Both the position numbers and the translations under genes were made by a program. 29,772 nucleotides of DNA from Azolla pinnata (Eukaryota > Streptophyta > Polypodiopsida > Salviniales > Salviniaceae): positions 11,812 to 41,583 of the forward strand of contig JBBBWG010033418.1 of assembly GCA_037176905.1 (NCBI GenBank), read 5' to 3'. Position 1 is the stretch's first letter; each line of letters opens with the position of its first letter. Of the stretch, positions 10,638-23,226 are shown piece by piece. Under the pieces are notes generated by a model. It had not been told where the DNA came from, did not search any database, and worked only from the letters and a program-made list of their open reading frames with translations.

Positions 10638-10842
10638 GGCGCAGGTCTCTCGGCGTCGGAGGGAAGAAGAAGAACGAAGAACGAAGAAGAAGAAGAAGAA
10701 GAAGAAGAACGAAGAAAAAGAGCTAAAGAATTTGCAAATTTTTTGTTGAAGAGATTTTGAAGAGAAATAACAAAACCTGTTCCGCTGAAAGACCTGATCA
10801 ATTAGGGATATTGGAACTCATCAAGGAGCTCATTATCGATAT
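10638..10842. promoter_or_regulatory. 5' flank of the GTPase gene with a GAA/CTT tract
   Basis: Immediately upstream of the GTPase start (which reads leftward) the plus strand carries a purine run of GAAGAA and GAACGAAGAA from about 10665 to 10722. On the transcribed strand this is a CT-rich tract, common in plant 5' leaders and core promoters (Y-patch-like). No clear TATA box was found. Confidence 0.35.
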
Positions 10843-11064
10843 TGATCGATCGATGAATCGATAAGTAGATGCGCCGGCGATCGATCGATGAATCCATATG
10901 TAGAAGTCATCGGCGATTGGATCGATGAATCGATAGGTAGGTGCGTCGGCGATCGATTGATTCGATTGGCAGATTCGCATTCGATCGATCGATGCATTGA
11001 TAGGTAGATGTGTCGGCGATCGACCGATTCGATTGACGAATGCACGTTCGATCGATCGATGAAT
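10843..11064. repeat. GATCGATCGATGAAT minisatellite, 36-bp units with a 67-bp variant
   Basis: Units start at about 10843, 10879, 10915, 10951 and 11018. Each begins GATCGAT or a variant and ends near GTAGATG(C/T)G(C/T)CGGC. The first three are 36 bp. The fourth is 67 bp and looks like a unit carrying an extra TTCGATTGGCAGATTCGCAT piece; this piece starts again in the fifth (TTCGATTGACGAATGCACGT). The array thus mixes two sub-units. Open frames across it have no coding meaning. Confidence 0.85.
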
Positions 11065-11279
11065 TTCTTGTCTTTGAAGCGAATATTAGTTGTTTTACCA
11101 TCCTAATTTTAAAAAGCGAAGTTTTTTATAATTTAAGGCTAAATGCGGAAAAAACTCGAGTGATATGCAGGTTCAATTCATCGTAAAGCTCTGTAGTTAT
11201 TTAACATACTTGATCATAGTTAACATATTTTATCCGTAATTAACATGTATTTGACATGTTTAACAATATACACAGGACC

Positions 11280-11910
11280 ATGCATCACATACATGCATTT
11301 CACACGTATGCACATGCATACACGCAATGATGCATGCATACATGCACATGCATACATACATACATACACACACGTGCTAGACGTACATGCATAACATACA
11401 TGCATGCACACGTACGTACATACATACATGCACAGGCATGTACAAACACACATATACATACACACGTGCGTGCACTCAGACATACCACGCACGCATACCT
11501 ATAGGCATGCATGCATGCATGCTCACATGCATACATGCATCCACACGCGCACATACATACATAGGCATGGACAAATACACATACATACATCTATGTAGAC
11601 ATGCAATACAACATGCATACACACGCATGCACACACACACATACATACACACGTGCATGCACGGCACACGCATGCATACATACATGCATGGCAACACGTG
11701 CATGCATGCATGTATGCACACATACATACGTACGTACGTACATACACGCATACGTACGTAAGTACGTACATAAATACGTATATACACAATCAGAGACATA
11801 CATGCATGCATTGCATACATAGACACACGTGCATGCATGCATGCACCCATACATACGCACGTACATACACGCATACGTGCGTACATACGTACATAAATAC
11901 GTACATACAC
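11280..11910. repeat. CATGCATG / CATACATA / ACGTACGT simple-sequence array
   Basis: About 630 bp is built almost entirely of tetramers CATG, CATA, CACA and ACGT in shifting order. Nearly every step alternates purine and pyrimidine, a composition that favours Z-DNA. Overlapping RY motifs (CATGCATG) and palindromic GTACGTAC blocks recur many times, for example near 11510, 11705, 11728 and 11830. It ends about 110 bp before the start codon of the PLAA-like gene, inside the divergent promoter region shared with the GTPase gene. Long open frames of Met, His, Cys, Thr and Tyr on both strands are artefacts of the repeat. Confidence 0.9.
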
Positions 11911-11984
11911 ACAGAGACAATCCATTAGTAGAGGAAGAGAGGCTTCCAGCAGAAGGGAACGAAAGCGAGGAGGGATCGGATCGG

Positions 11985-11993
11985 AACCCTAAA
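11985..11993 (+). promoter_or_regulatory. telo-box AACCCTAAA upstream of the PLAA-like start
   Basis: The motif lies 25 bp before the start codon at 12018, probably in the 5' leader or at the transcription start, which is where telo-boxes usually occur in plant housekeeping genes. The match is exact over nine bases. Function is inferred from the motif class only. Confidence 0.45.
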
Positions 11994-12017
11994 CAGTAGC
12001 TCACCTCGCAGATCGCC

Positions 12018-15000
12018 ATGGAGCCCCAAGACTCAGAGTTCCGGCTCAGCTCCCAGCTCTACGGTCACCAGGAAGATGTGAGTTCCTTTCCTCTTTCTTA
12101 TTCCCCTCGCCTTTTGCGCGCTTGCATCTTGTTTCCTGCCTGAATTTCCAAGCTAGGATTCCCGTCCGGTGACGGGACCGGGAAGGCAATGCCATCCGCA
12201 ATGCAGAAATGGTCTCTCTTTTCTTGCATAAAATCTTGGATGATCGCAATGGAGATCAGCGTCGTCCATGGATTTATACCTTAAGAAACGAAGTCAGTTC
12301 GTAAGAAACCAGTCGATGAAGCCAGCCTCCAGTCATGCCGGTGGATACGTATCTCCCGTTAGGACTTGCATTTGAATGTGTTTGCTCCTGAGAAAAACCA
12401 TAGAAAGCGAGGAATGACACACACATATCGAACCTTCAGGCACAGACCGGTTATTGTATTGGAGATGTTGGCTGTTCACTTCCTTGCGGAGGAATCTGAT
12501 GCTAGCATATGCTCACATGCATCCTGTCCTCTCTCGTTCTCTAAACAAGATGCAAATTTGCATTAATGAAACCGGTAAATTACAAAGAAAGTACTGTAGT
12601 ACAGTCATCCGGGCAGATCAGCATATATAATCTGTATATGTATTTCCATCAACGGAGTCTGCAGACAGACAGTCACATGCATTTCTATCTTTCTTTGTTT
12701 TCCAAACAAGGTGGAAAGTTGTATCAAGAAAACATGAAATTACCAGTTAAGTTTCTATAATAGTGTCATCTGGCAGTTCAGAATATACAATTTGAATACG
12801 TATTTCTGTCAACCGAGTCTACCAACACACTCACATACATTGTACTAAGAAGCCATAAAATTATGTACAAGGAAAGTTCTACATACAGTCACCTGACAGA
12901 TCATTCTGAATTTCCATTTCCTTCAAGTGCCTCAGCAACAATCTTATTGGTGTTCATGTAATCATCTGGTGGGAATAAGAAAATTTGAGCTTTATGATCC
13001 CGAAGTAAACATCTCTGTGAACATTGCACATGTCACATATGTTCGATGCATGCTCATATCCATCACACAAAGAGATTTATTCTCTTCTTTTGTAGGTCCG
13101 AGGCATTGGTATATTTGGAGAAAACAGATTTGCTACAGGATCCCGTGACAAGACAGTTCGTGTATGGGCATGCATAGATACCAAAGGTCATGACTACAAT
13201 GTGGAGAGGATTTTGGTTGGGCACACAAGTTTTGTTGGTCCTGTGGCCTGGATCTCAGCAAATGATGAGTTGCCTAAGGGTGGAATAGCATCAGGAGGCA
13301 TGGATACCCTTGTTATTATCTGGGATGCAGAGAGTGGCAATAAAGTATACACTTTGCAGGGCCACGAGCTTCAGGTTACCAGCATTGCAGTGGATGAACA
13401 AGGAGACATCTTATCTGCATCAGTAGACAAGTATATATCAGTGATTTACTGTAGCTATTGGAATGCAGTTAGAATTTGAAGTTTTCCGTCTAAACATTCT
13501 TTCTTATACATATTTTATTCAATATCTATCTGTATAAAACTTTTCTCTAGGACCGTGCGCAGATGGAGAAAAGGTAAAGCCATTGAAGTTTTAACTGGGC
13601 ATCAGGGACCTGTACAGGCTGTTTTGAATCTTCCTTCAGGTGAAGTTGTTACAGGTATGTGATACTTAAAAAAATGATTTTATGATAATATTAAGTACAT
13701 CCAATCATGTCGAGTTCGCTTAAGAGTACTTTAATTACAGGTTCAAGTGATTGTACAATAAAGATTTGGAAAAATGGAAAATGTGTGCAAACATTTACAG
13801 GGCATTCTGGTACGGTGAAACTTAATCCTTACAAGTTGATTTCGTCTCTGCATTTGGAATGTGATGGGAATTTCGGGCTCATTTATGAGTAATCTATTAT
13901 ATGGCTTGAAAGGGGCAAATTTTGGGCGACTTGAAATGTTAGAAACAGAAATTCAGGGGAGCAGAGGGTGATTTTCTTTTTGAACCTCAGACAGGCCATC
14001 CGTGTGATGGATTGTAGATAAGGACATCTCGTATCAATTACAGTGCTTACCTTGTTTTGAAGATCTCCCTGTCTTAGGTTGGCTCATGTTAGGGTTTCCG
14101 GTAATTCTGGTCTACTTGAGTTGAGAATTTTGCACATGCAGATAGAAAGGTTTTCTTGGCCATTCTATGTTTAATTGCACGTATTTTTTGTTTCCTGCCC
14201 TGGAAGACGAAACAAGAGTTTAAGGTGTAATTTATTGTATGGTCGCATAAGCCATTTTTCATCTTAAAATTACGATATTATACATTTATTCTTCATCTTT
14301 TATCTCTTTATCCAAGCTTCCATGGGGGTAGCAATTCACATTTTCGTTTACATGGTATTCCCATGATTCTATTTCCTCCTGGCTCCCTAATTGTTATTAT
14401 GTTCATACTTTCTATGTCTTACATCTGTTGAATTTCATGAGAATGTTAGTCTCATCTTTCCAGCATTAGGTTCAGGCTATTTGAACGTTAGATTTGGTCA
14501 TGTATGTCTTATCATTTGTGGGTAAATTAACAACCACTGCACTCTTTCCATTCAAATGGATATGTGATGCAGATTTACGTGGTTATAATCGCTGCAAACT
14601 TGCAACTTTATTAGTTTTCAGATAAACTCTTGACCAAATTTGTTGCTTTCATTAGGTGTTGTATTCTTGTTTTATGATTTTCTTATATTTGTAGACAGCA
14701 TCAAATTCCAGGCCAAGTTCCTACTCTCATCAGCGGTTGTATTGCTAGCTACTCAAATTTGCAGATAGGACTTTTGCACAAACTTCCATTAGGTCAAAGT
14801 GCTAACACATGTGTCTGGGTGATTGATTCAAGTTTTAGGACAACAATCTTGTTGGCGGAGGTTATTAATGGTCTTAGTTATTGTTTATTTTGATGCTCTT
14901 TTTTGTTGTTACCTCTGTAGTTCAAGGACTGTCCTTTTTGTTGGATCTAGTGAACTTTATGTTCAACCTTGTCAGCAATGATGTCTGTTGTGCTTAGAAG

Positions 15001-18000
15001 TTGTCCTCTTGTCACAGTCGTACAATCAGTGCCACAGGAATAGCAACAGCAGGCATTTTGTTAGGATTTTCATGTATGAACTTGTTTTTATGAAGGCACG
15101 AGAAATTATATGCAGGAGAAGAGGAGTTATTTTCAGGTGGCTGTCCGGTATTGGCTATTTGTATGTATATTTGAAGATATGTGACATGTCTATATGTTAT
15201 TGACAGATACTGTCCGAGCACTTGCCCTATTTCCTGGTGTAGGGATTTTGTCTGCATCTCATGATGGGTAATATCAGCTCTTATTTATAGTTTACAAGTC
15301 GAATTGTTCCTTAACAGGAAATCTTATGTGGGCATAAATGTCAGATTTTGCTTCCTTATGATCATTCAGCCTACTTATTGTAGAGCAATGTATTTACCTT
15401 GTGGTTTATTCATTGACCTTTGGCTCTTAACAATAATTTAGGAGATATCTGTTAGCTGTTGCTATTCTTGATGTTTGTGATATTTATTGAATCATTCAGT
15501 TTCAGTGATTGATGTGTCCTTTTTCCCTGTAGTTCCGTAAGGATGTGGTCTATGAGTGGAGACCTTCTAGTTGAGATGATGGGACATACTGCTCTTGTAT
15601 ATGCTGTGGCTGCTCACAAATCAGGGATTATAGCTTCTGGGAGTGAAGATTGTTCTGCAAAAATCTGGAAAGGTAGCAATCCATGTAATTTGAATGATGT
15701 AATTTGGAAAATAAACAAAGTTCTCAGTAGAAAAACCTATAGGGATGTTGTACTCCTCTGAAATTATGCAATAGCCGTATGTAGGAGTTAAAAATAGGAT
15801 TTTCTGTTGATATTCTAACTTGATTTTTCTTTTAACCCTTCAAAGATATTACTTCCTGTTTACATGAATTATAAGCTGTTTCATTCTCTGGGAGAAGCAA
15901 AAGATTATATTGTAAGCGGAATGAAACCTAATCTGATCATCAGGAGTGAATTTCTATTAAATACATCACAGCCCTTTTGTCACTAGTCAAATGAATTCAT
16001 AATAACAGTTTCTTTATACTTGTAACGAGCTCATATATTGAAGCTTTTCTGATAATTCTTCCAATTAATCAATGGTTCATGGGCCTGCATCATCTGCATA
16101 ATCACCTATCCATAATATAGATGCCAATAATTTAGAGGATAATCAAATTTGATCATCACCTAACTATGTGGCTTGATCCTAGAGTCAAAATTTTGCGTGT
16201 GTATGGAGAGGATTTGTTGCCACTTTCCATAAATATCAAATATTGCAGGAGGAAACTATGGAAGGGGAATATCTTACTTTGGACCATTGTAAATCTAGAG
16301 AGAATATGATGACTTCTCAGCTCTGCATGAGCTGAGCATATGGTACTGATTGAAAGACATGTGAAGTGGTCAGGAAAAATGCATCCTTCTTTTCATGATT
16401 GGAAAATAACAAGGATGTCCATGATCATCCATGCTTTTCATTCGTTTTATAGATAAACTATCTACTCACGTGGAGAGTTTGGGTGGTTCAGGAACATGCT
16501 TGAACTAATCGTCATACTTGTGTTAGTATATGCTAACAAGATTCTTTGGTACTTTACGTTTGAGTCGTATTTATTTTCTTTTTGTAAGAGGAAACAACAT
16601 TTTATGATGTAAGTGTTCATTTGGTCCATAGAAAGACATCATCATGTATCTGTTCTTTGTTATGTCTTTTCCTAATCCGTACTGTTCTAATCTAGATGGT
16701 ACCTGTTGCCAAACTATACAACATCCTGGGTGCGTGTGGGATGTCAAGTTTCTTCCAAATGGTGACCTCGTCACGGCATGTTCTGATGGAGTTGCAAGGA
16801 TTTGGACAAAGATTGCAACAAGATTTGCATCAGCAGAGGAGCTAAAGGCATACGAAGATCAAGTTAGTGCTCGCATAAGTAAAACGTAAGTCTATTATTC
16901 TATTTCAAGTACTCTGAAGATTAATATGTTTCTTGTAACACTGCTTTAACTTTTCTCAGAAAAACAATCGGCGGGGTGAATGTCAAGGATCTTCCAGGCA
17001 TGGAAGCACTAAAAGAACCAGGTTGAGCTGGAATACCTTTTTCATTTCCATGATGGTCTTTTACATAAGTCCGTTGGGATTTCATAACCATTGCTTCATA
17101 TTGCATCCAATGGTTTACTTTACAGTATGTTATGGGCATGGCCATAACTGATATGCAGTAGGTCTATTGTAATTTCCTGGTGAGTTTGTATGGGTATTAC
17201 TTCTTATTAGAAAGAAGGATAGAGTTGAAGACATTCAACATATGGTGAGAGAGGACCGATAATGTCCTTACTTGAACTAGTTAAGTGTGAATAGGACAAG
17301 GACTTAGTGGGAGCTTTCACAAGAGGTCAAAAATCCACCAGTGTGGCAAGGCCCTCGTTTATCATCTCGTGAGTTCTTTCAGCCACCAAGAACAATCCTT
17401 ATCACAGTATCCGTAGACTCAAGAGTAAGGTTCTCTTTTGTAGATTTAGTCATATAATTCCTTCAGGATGAGCATTTTTGCATGCAGTATACTCGTGAGT
17501 TTTAGTATCTGAGCTATCTCTGCTCTAAAAACTTATAATCACAAGTTTCATTAATATCAGGAACGAAAAATGGCCAGACAAAAATAATAAGAGAAGGAGA
17601 TAATGGAGTTGCATATACTTGGAATGCGAAAGAATATCAATGGGATAAGGTATTTTTACAGAAGAAGTTAATAAATTGAGATAATGATCATCTACCTGCT
17701 AATTGGACTTGTTTTAAGGCAGATTGGTGAAGTTGTTGATGGACCTGGTGGTCTAGATGATAAGCGGACATTGAATGGAAAACAATATGATTATGGTATT
17801 CATTTGGTGTTCTTGTGAAGAATATCCGATATATTTCATGAAAAATTCTTCTGGTGTTTTGACAATGTGTTTCAAATTCCAGTGTTTGATGTTGATATTG
17901 GTGATGGTGTACCCGTTAGGAAATTACCATACAATAGAGGAGGTGAGCCTTGATAACATTGGCGATGGAAGGTTTTGGTTGTTGTAGTCTGAATCACATG

Positions 18001-21000
18001 TTTGATAATTTGACGTTCTGTTGACAGACAACCCGTATGTGGTGGCTGATCGATGGCTCATTCAGGAGGAACTTCCAATGGCATATCGAGAGCAGATTGT
18101 TCAGTTTATCCTTCAGAACACAGGACAAAACGCTCCAGTAATTGACACTGCATTTTCAGATCCTTACACAGGGGGTATACTTTTTTCTGACTGTTCTGCT
18201 TTTAATTGTGAGAATTACTATAGCGATATCAGATTTCTGGTTTCATGCAATTTATTTTCTTTCCCTTTCGAGCTTGAGCTCCCGGTGTTCTTCTTGGATG
18301 TGCCATTCCCTTGAGTAAAGTCGCGAGTTTAGTTCTGGATTAGCAGACATGAGTTGAAGCTAGCTATGTATGATCATGCCTGATAAAAATGTCACGCTTT
18401 ATGGATCAATATGCTGACAGGTAGGTTTAGGTTCAACCTCCTGAACAAAGGATATGTGAGGTTGTGCTCTACAGAGTTCAAACTTTGAATGCATGTCTCT
18501 GTGATCCTAGTATAGCCCTTCCATTACTAGCTCGTTAAGGAGAGATTTTGTCTATGCACCTGGCTGATAAACTTCTACAAGATATTCAGGGCTGCTTTTA
18601 CTAAAGATATACAGACGTGATGATTATTCCTGACTTGCACCAGACTTGACAGTAAACATCCAGCTGGATACCTAGGATCCCAGAGCCCTCCGAGTACTAG
18701 CACTTCAAGGAGAGAAATTGTCTGTTCATGTGCATGATGAATTTATAAGATATTTCAGAATTAGTTTTACTAGATGTAGAAAGTTGTTTCTGACAATAAA
18801 CATCTCAGAAGTCCAACTTCTCAGAAGCTATTGCCAACAAGACAAAGCATGCACAACTACCATTACTCTGCTAAGCAGGCCGTTTGGTTCCCTTTAGAAG
18901 CCCGAAGATAAATGGATTGATTATCATATAAAATACGGAGATTACATCTTAGGAATATAGTATCATTGTCCAAGAGTCAGTAGGATCTTCACCATGAAGG
19001 ACGTCGGTCTGAACCTTCATCATCATCTGAGCACATTTGTGGATTCATCTCTTTCAGCCTCTCCAATTCTTCTATCCGTGGTCCCTGTATCACTGTACTA
19101 TATTAGAAATCACATATATTTAGATACTCTTGGTTGGTTTGTGCATTCGAGTATATTAAGCTGAGCAACTTCCTAGGCATTCACATTTCAAGTTATGGTT
19201 CGTAATTACTGGCAAAATTTCTAGGAAATGACATTTCCAAAAATATTTTTTTTTTTTTTCAGGAAATGCCTATGTACCACAACAGCAGCCTTCTTGGATT
19301 AATGGTACGACTCTAATTTTATTCTCATTTAAAAGCAATACAGATGGTGTGCAGTTGTTTTGTATCTGCTAAGTGTCTTTATGTGATCGCTAAATTGTTA
19401 GAGACAATTGTCATAAGAAATGAGTTCCCTTGATTATTTTGTGGATGGCCAATATTTGAATAATTATTCGATTAGACATGTACATATACATAATTGGCTT
19501 TCTTCACTGACTGTTGAGCTTTGGCATGCCTGAAATTGGTCATCACTGTTCAAATAAGTGACAAGATCTCTGTGTAGTCTTAATGCACATGTACTTCACA
19601 TTATTATAAACAAATACTGTCGTATGCAATTTCGCCTTTGCTGGGAACTGATGACGTTACTATGTGTTATTCCAGGTGTATCAGCAAGAAGTGAACCTAG
19701 TTCATTTGCATTAAAGCATATCCCAAAGGTTTTTGTCAATATCTTTGAATTTTATGTTGATTAGCTGTGCCTTGTTTGAACTATGGGAAGTTTCTGACGC
19801 TTTTATCTCACCTGTTCATACTGGCTGGCATTTCTAGTTTCCATTTAACCCAGTATGCACATTTAAACGAGCATGAGGCTTGTCAGCATTGTCAACTGTA
19901 AGGGATGCAGTTCTCATATTTCTGAGCAAAGTTTTGTTTGTACTATATCTTGATATTGGATGCCTGATTAGAATGACAATTAGGAAGGAATTGTGCAAGG
20001 ATGGGATGAAGAAATAGTCGTCAGATAGATAATTGTATTACAGTTCTTGGGGGACCAGTGTAATTCATGTGACACAAAAAACTACAGTGAACTTGTCTCC
20101 TTGTCTGATCAAGAATCTTGTAACATTAAATTGGACCTTTCCCAAGTATAGTGCCAGTAACATGGCCAAACTCATTAACGAGTACCATTGCATTTACCTC
20201 CATTCACCTCCATTTTTAAGGTCAATGGACAGATTTGTATTCTGTATAACTTTGCTTGCCCTTAGAATACCAACCCAATTGTGTTCCTAGTCTACCTAGA
20301 CAGTTATATAATAGGGTGTGCATTTATCAGAAAAGTGATATGGATATCCCCTGTTTAGGGACTTGCCTCAAAGAAGGTGCTTTTCCATGATATATCATGT
20401 CTTTCTTTCAGAAAAATTATTCTGTCTTTTGCTAATGCTATTGCTACTGAACAATTTGGAATGCAGAAAGGAATGCTTTTATTTGATACAGCTCAATATG
20501 ATGGAATCCTAAAGAAGTTGGATGCATTTAACTCTTCCTTAACAATGGAGGTGAGTACCATGTCCATTGACCTTTCTTTTGTAGAACTGCTAGGAACTGA
20601 ACTGATTTGATGACATGGATTGCAGGGAAAGAAAGAGTGTGCGCTCAGTGAACTAGAGATTTCACAATTACGTGCAACTATTTCAATACTGAAGGATGAG
20701 TCCCATTACCACAGCAGCAGTTTCAGAGATGAGAATATTGAACCAGTGTGCAAGGTGCTTCTGTCATGGCCAGCATCTATGTTGTTTCCAGGTTCTATTC
20801 CCATGTTTTTGTAGTGTTTATTATTTTATAGTGAGTGATTCGAGTATCTTTTGGTAAATATTTATTATTCCAGTATTCAGAAATACAGCTCTCTGTGGAG
20901 TCAGAAAGCTAAATATTCATGAAATATTGATTCTGGTGCGCTTTCAATGAACAGCTCTTGATATTTTAAGGATCATCGTGCTGCATCCTCAAGGCGCTAC

Positions 21001-22042
21001 TTTATGTGCACAATATGCCAATTCTGGGAAAGGTAGACACGTTTTCTGGATGTAAATAAAATATGATTTGTTGCAGTTCTCTCATGGTTCACAATTTTGC
21101 AGATATCCTCATGGAGTCTCTGAACAAAGCAGCAGCATTACCTGTTGTTGAGGCAAATCAATTAATGGGAATACGTTTGGCTACTAATTGTTTTAGGCAC
21201 TCGGCTCTTAAAGAGTGGATTTCTTCCAACCGCAATGAGGTTTGTGTTCCATGTCTCTTCAGGAACTGTAGGATAAGACAGATGGGTGCATTACTTCTCC
21301 ATTTTCATAGTTACTGGATAATTGGGAACGTTTTATTATCATTGAATGTATAAAGACGAATCTACCATTGTATTCTGACTAAATGATGAAGGTGCTGGAC
21401 ATGTTTGCGGAGTCTCATTCAGCTACCAACAAGAACATTCGGATAGCATACGCCACTTTATTAGTGAAGTCAGTACATGAACCCTAGCTAGCTTTCGTTT
21501 TTTCTATTCTCATATGTGAGGCATGGGGAATTTTCATGACCGTGCTTGAAATGTTGTAACAGCTGTTGTGTCCTTCAGATTGAGATGAAGGATGAAGCAG
21601 GACAGGCTCAAGTTCTCTCTGCTGCTTTGGAGGTATGGTTGCTGTCGAGGTTTTTTTGGTTGGTTCATTTTACTTGAAAGGAACTAATGTAAAGACCACA
21701 TGTTTTTCATAGATGGCTGGGCCTGATGAGCAAGATTCAACTTGCAGATATAGGGCTCTTGTGACCCTAGGATCACTTGTAAGTTTTTCCGTGATTTTAT
21801 TGATGTCATGAACAGTTTATTATCATGAAGATTAGGCCATGTAAGATGTGGCCCATTGCGTAAATTGCTTACATAACCGCTATATATATTTTTTGTAGAT
21901 TGCGGCTGGGTTAATGAGGAATATTGCTTTGGATTTAGATATTGAAAGCATAGCTAATTCTGCAGCTCGTTCAACTGATCCTCTAGTATCAGAAGTTGGC
22001 AAAGAAATCCAGCATATTCTGAAGTCCACAAATAACTCTTGA
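12018..22042 (+). CDS. PLAA / DOA1 (UFD3) homologue: WD40-PFU-PUL protein
   Basis: This ubiquitin-binding cofactor of the CDC48/p97 ATPase maintains free ubiquitin and routes ubiquitinated cargo. The 22 exons, with all phases consistent, are 12018-12077, 13096-13430, 13551-13654, 13741-13809, 15207-15267, 15533-15672, 16696-16885, 16960-17021, 17561-17649, 17723-17795, 17883-17942, 18028-18174, 19263-19304, 19676-19728, 20467-20550, 20626-20791, 20955-21032, 21103-21239, 21392-21468, 21563-21632, 21713-21778 and 21899-22042. The product is 768 aa, close to the Arabidopsis protein. Seven WD40 blades fill residues 1 to about 310 (FATGSRDKTVRVW, ILSASHDGSVRMW, IIASGSEDCSAKIW). The PFU domain runs about 341-450 (GTKNGQTKIIREGDNGVAY, YDYVFDVDIGDG). 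The PUL domain runs about 491-768 (KGMLLFDTAQYDGILKK, LSWPASMLFP). The start codon has a telo-box 25 bp upstream and opens MEPQDSEFRLSSQLYGHQED, as in the family. Introns 1, 4, 6 and 12 exceed 1 kb. Confidence 0.95.
12460..12935. repeat. diverged ~160-bp tandem repeat inside PLAA intron 1
   Basis: The landmark (C/G)TCACAT(G/A)C recurs at 12512, 12672 and 12830. The landmark GTCATC followed by GGCAG recurs at 12604 and 12765, with GTCACCTGACAG near 12888. The best pair of units covers about 12541-12700 and 12701-12845. No open frame is shared. This is probably a local duplication of intron sequence. Confidence 0.6.
18507..18815. repeat. diverged ~170-bp tandem duplication inside PLAA intron 12
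   Basis: Two related segments start near 18507 and 18672. AAGGAGAGA recurs at 18537 and 18707. TTTACTA(A/G)AT recurs after GAT or AGATATT-containing stretches in both. GACA(G/A)TAAACATC recurs at 18648 and 18792. The second unit is shorter by about 26 bp. No coding content was seen. Confidence 0.55.
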
Positions 22043-23084
22043 CAGGTTCTTCCAATCGTATAAAAAAGCAAGAAGGAAATTGGATGCTCGATAGTTTACC
22101 GAGTGGTCGAGCGCAAATGCGGATTGCACAAGATATTACAGGATCTGTTCCGGGTCTAGAAAAGTTTGTAAACCGAAGATTTCCGAGTTGATTTCTGAGC
22201 TGAAAAACATTCGCTGAGATATGGTACCCACGATCTACATACACAAAATGTGGAGAAGTTTTTGAGATTATTTCCGAGCTGCCAAAGATTCTTTGATGGA
22301 GAGGTAATCAGAAAACTGGCAAACCAGTAGCTTTTGTAATGCGGGCATGCATGATTTTAGCTGAAACTGTCTATGAGTTGCTCAACTGCAAGTCGATTAA
22401 TTCTACCAAAAATCGATGTCTGAATTATACGTATACGAACACCCATCGATCATATTCAAGTTATGGCTAGTCTTGAAGCAGTGTCTAAAGCATCAGAGAA
22501 TTGCTTTGAATGGAAAGATTAGAAATTAGTGGTTCAAAAGCTAAATGTAACTTTAGATACAGCTAAATGGAACCAGCAGTAACTGATTGTAATGAACAGT
22601 TATCCATCACAGTTCTCTCTTGTTCTAAACCTTGAAACACTTCATTATTTGTGTTTCTACCACTGCATTCCCATTGTTGAACTGGAATTCATATTGATTT
22701 CAGATCTTTGGCCATCAGCATTCTTGATGAAGGTTTTTGTTTGGAATCGCTTGGCGACTGTGTACTCTTTTCGTTCATTGCCTTGGAGTTCTTTGGAATG
22801 CCCGAGGATGAGCTATATACATCCTTCATTGAAGCAATTTTTCATGAGAATTGGAAGCAAAGCTATGAACATTGAGATGTAGTATTATCGATCGACTAAT
22901 GATAGTTAATGAATGGTTCCATTCTGCTCCTAGGACCTCTCCTCTGTTTGCTACTCTAACTCAATTGTTGCAGCTAATGCAAAAGCATGTGAATCTAACA
23001 ATGAGCCAAGTAGCTTAAAAACCAGAAAAGCAAGGTGTATAGCTGATCCATACACCATGTACATGCCATAAGAGCTTAATTCCA
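22043..23084. other. 3' flank of the PLAA-like gene, no further gene seen
   Basis: This holds the PLAA 3' UTR and unassigned AT-rich sequence. An ATG-started frame of 96 codons at 22592-22882 has no recognisable domain and lacks neighbouring splice sites that would extend it, so I leave it unannotated. No tandem repeats were noticed. Confidence 0.5.
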
Positions 23085-23226
23085 AAGACTTGTGGTTTAG
23101 ATCTCATGGCTTAGGGTTTAGGATTTTTAACGATTGGATTTCGTGGTTTAGGGTTCAAGTTTTAGATAATCTTAGGGTTTAAAATTAGGGTTGAGATAAC
23201 ATGGTTCAAGATTTAGGGTTTAGCTT
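23085..23226 (+). repeat. degenerate TTTAGGG (telomere-type) motif cluster
   Basis: Five TTAGGG cores occur at 23111, 23148, 23172, 23185 and 23213 within about 110 bp, with partial GGTTTAG forms between them. The spacing is irregular, so this is either an eroded interstitial telomeric tract or a region evolved from it, not an intact array. The cores all point rightward (G-rich strand on plus). Confidence 0.6.

Noticed and set aside
10840-10980. CRISPR-like reading of the regularly spaced 36-bp repeats
   Set aside because: The whole unit repeats with no unique spacers, and the context is a plant nuclear genome. It is a minisatellite.
11220-11928. Cys/Met/Tyr/Val- and Thr/His/Tyr-rich open frames on both strands
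   Set aside because: They are translations of the CATG/CATA/ACGT array. Similar frames exist in several phases.
22592-22882. 96-codon ATG-started frame after the PLAA-like gene
   Set aside because: It has no recognisable domain, its composition is like the surrounding AT-rich DNA, and no splice sites extend it.
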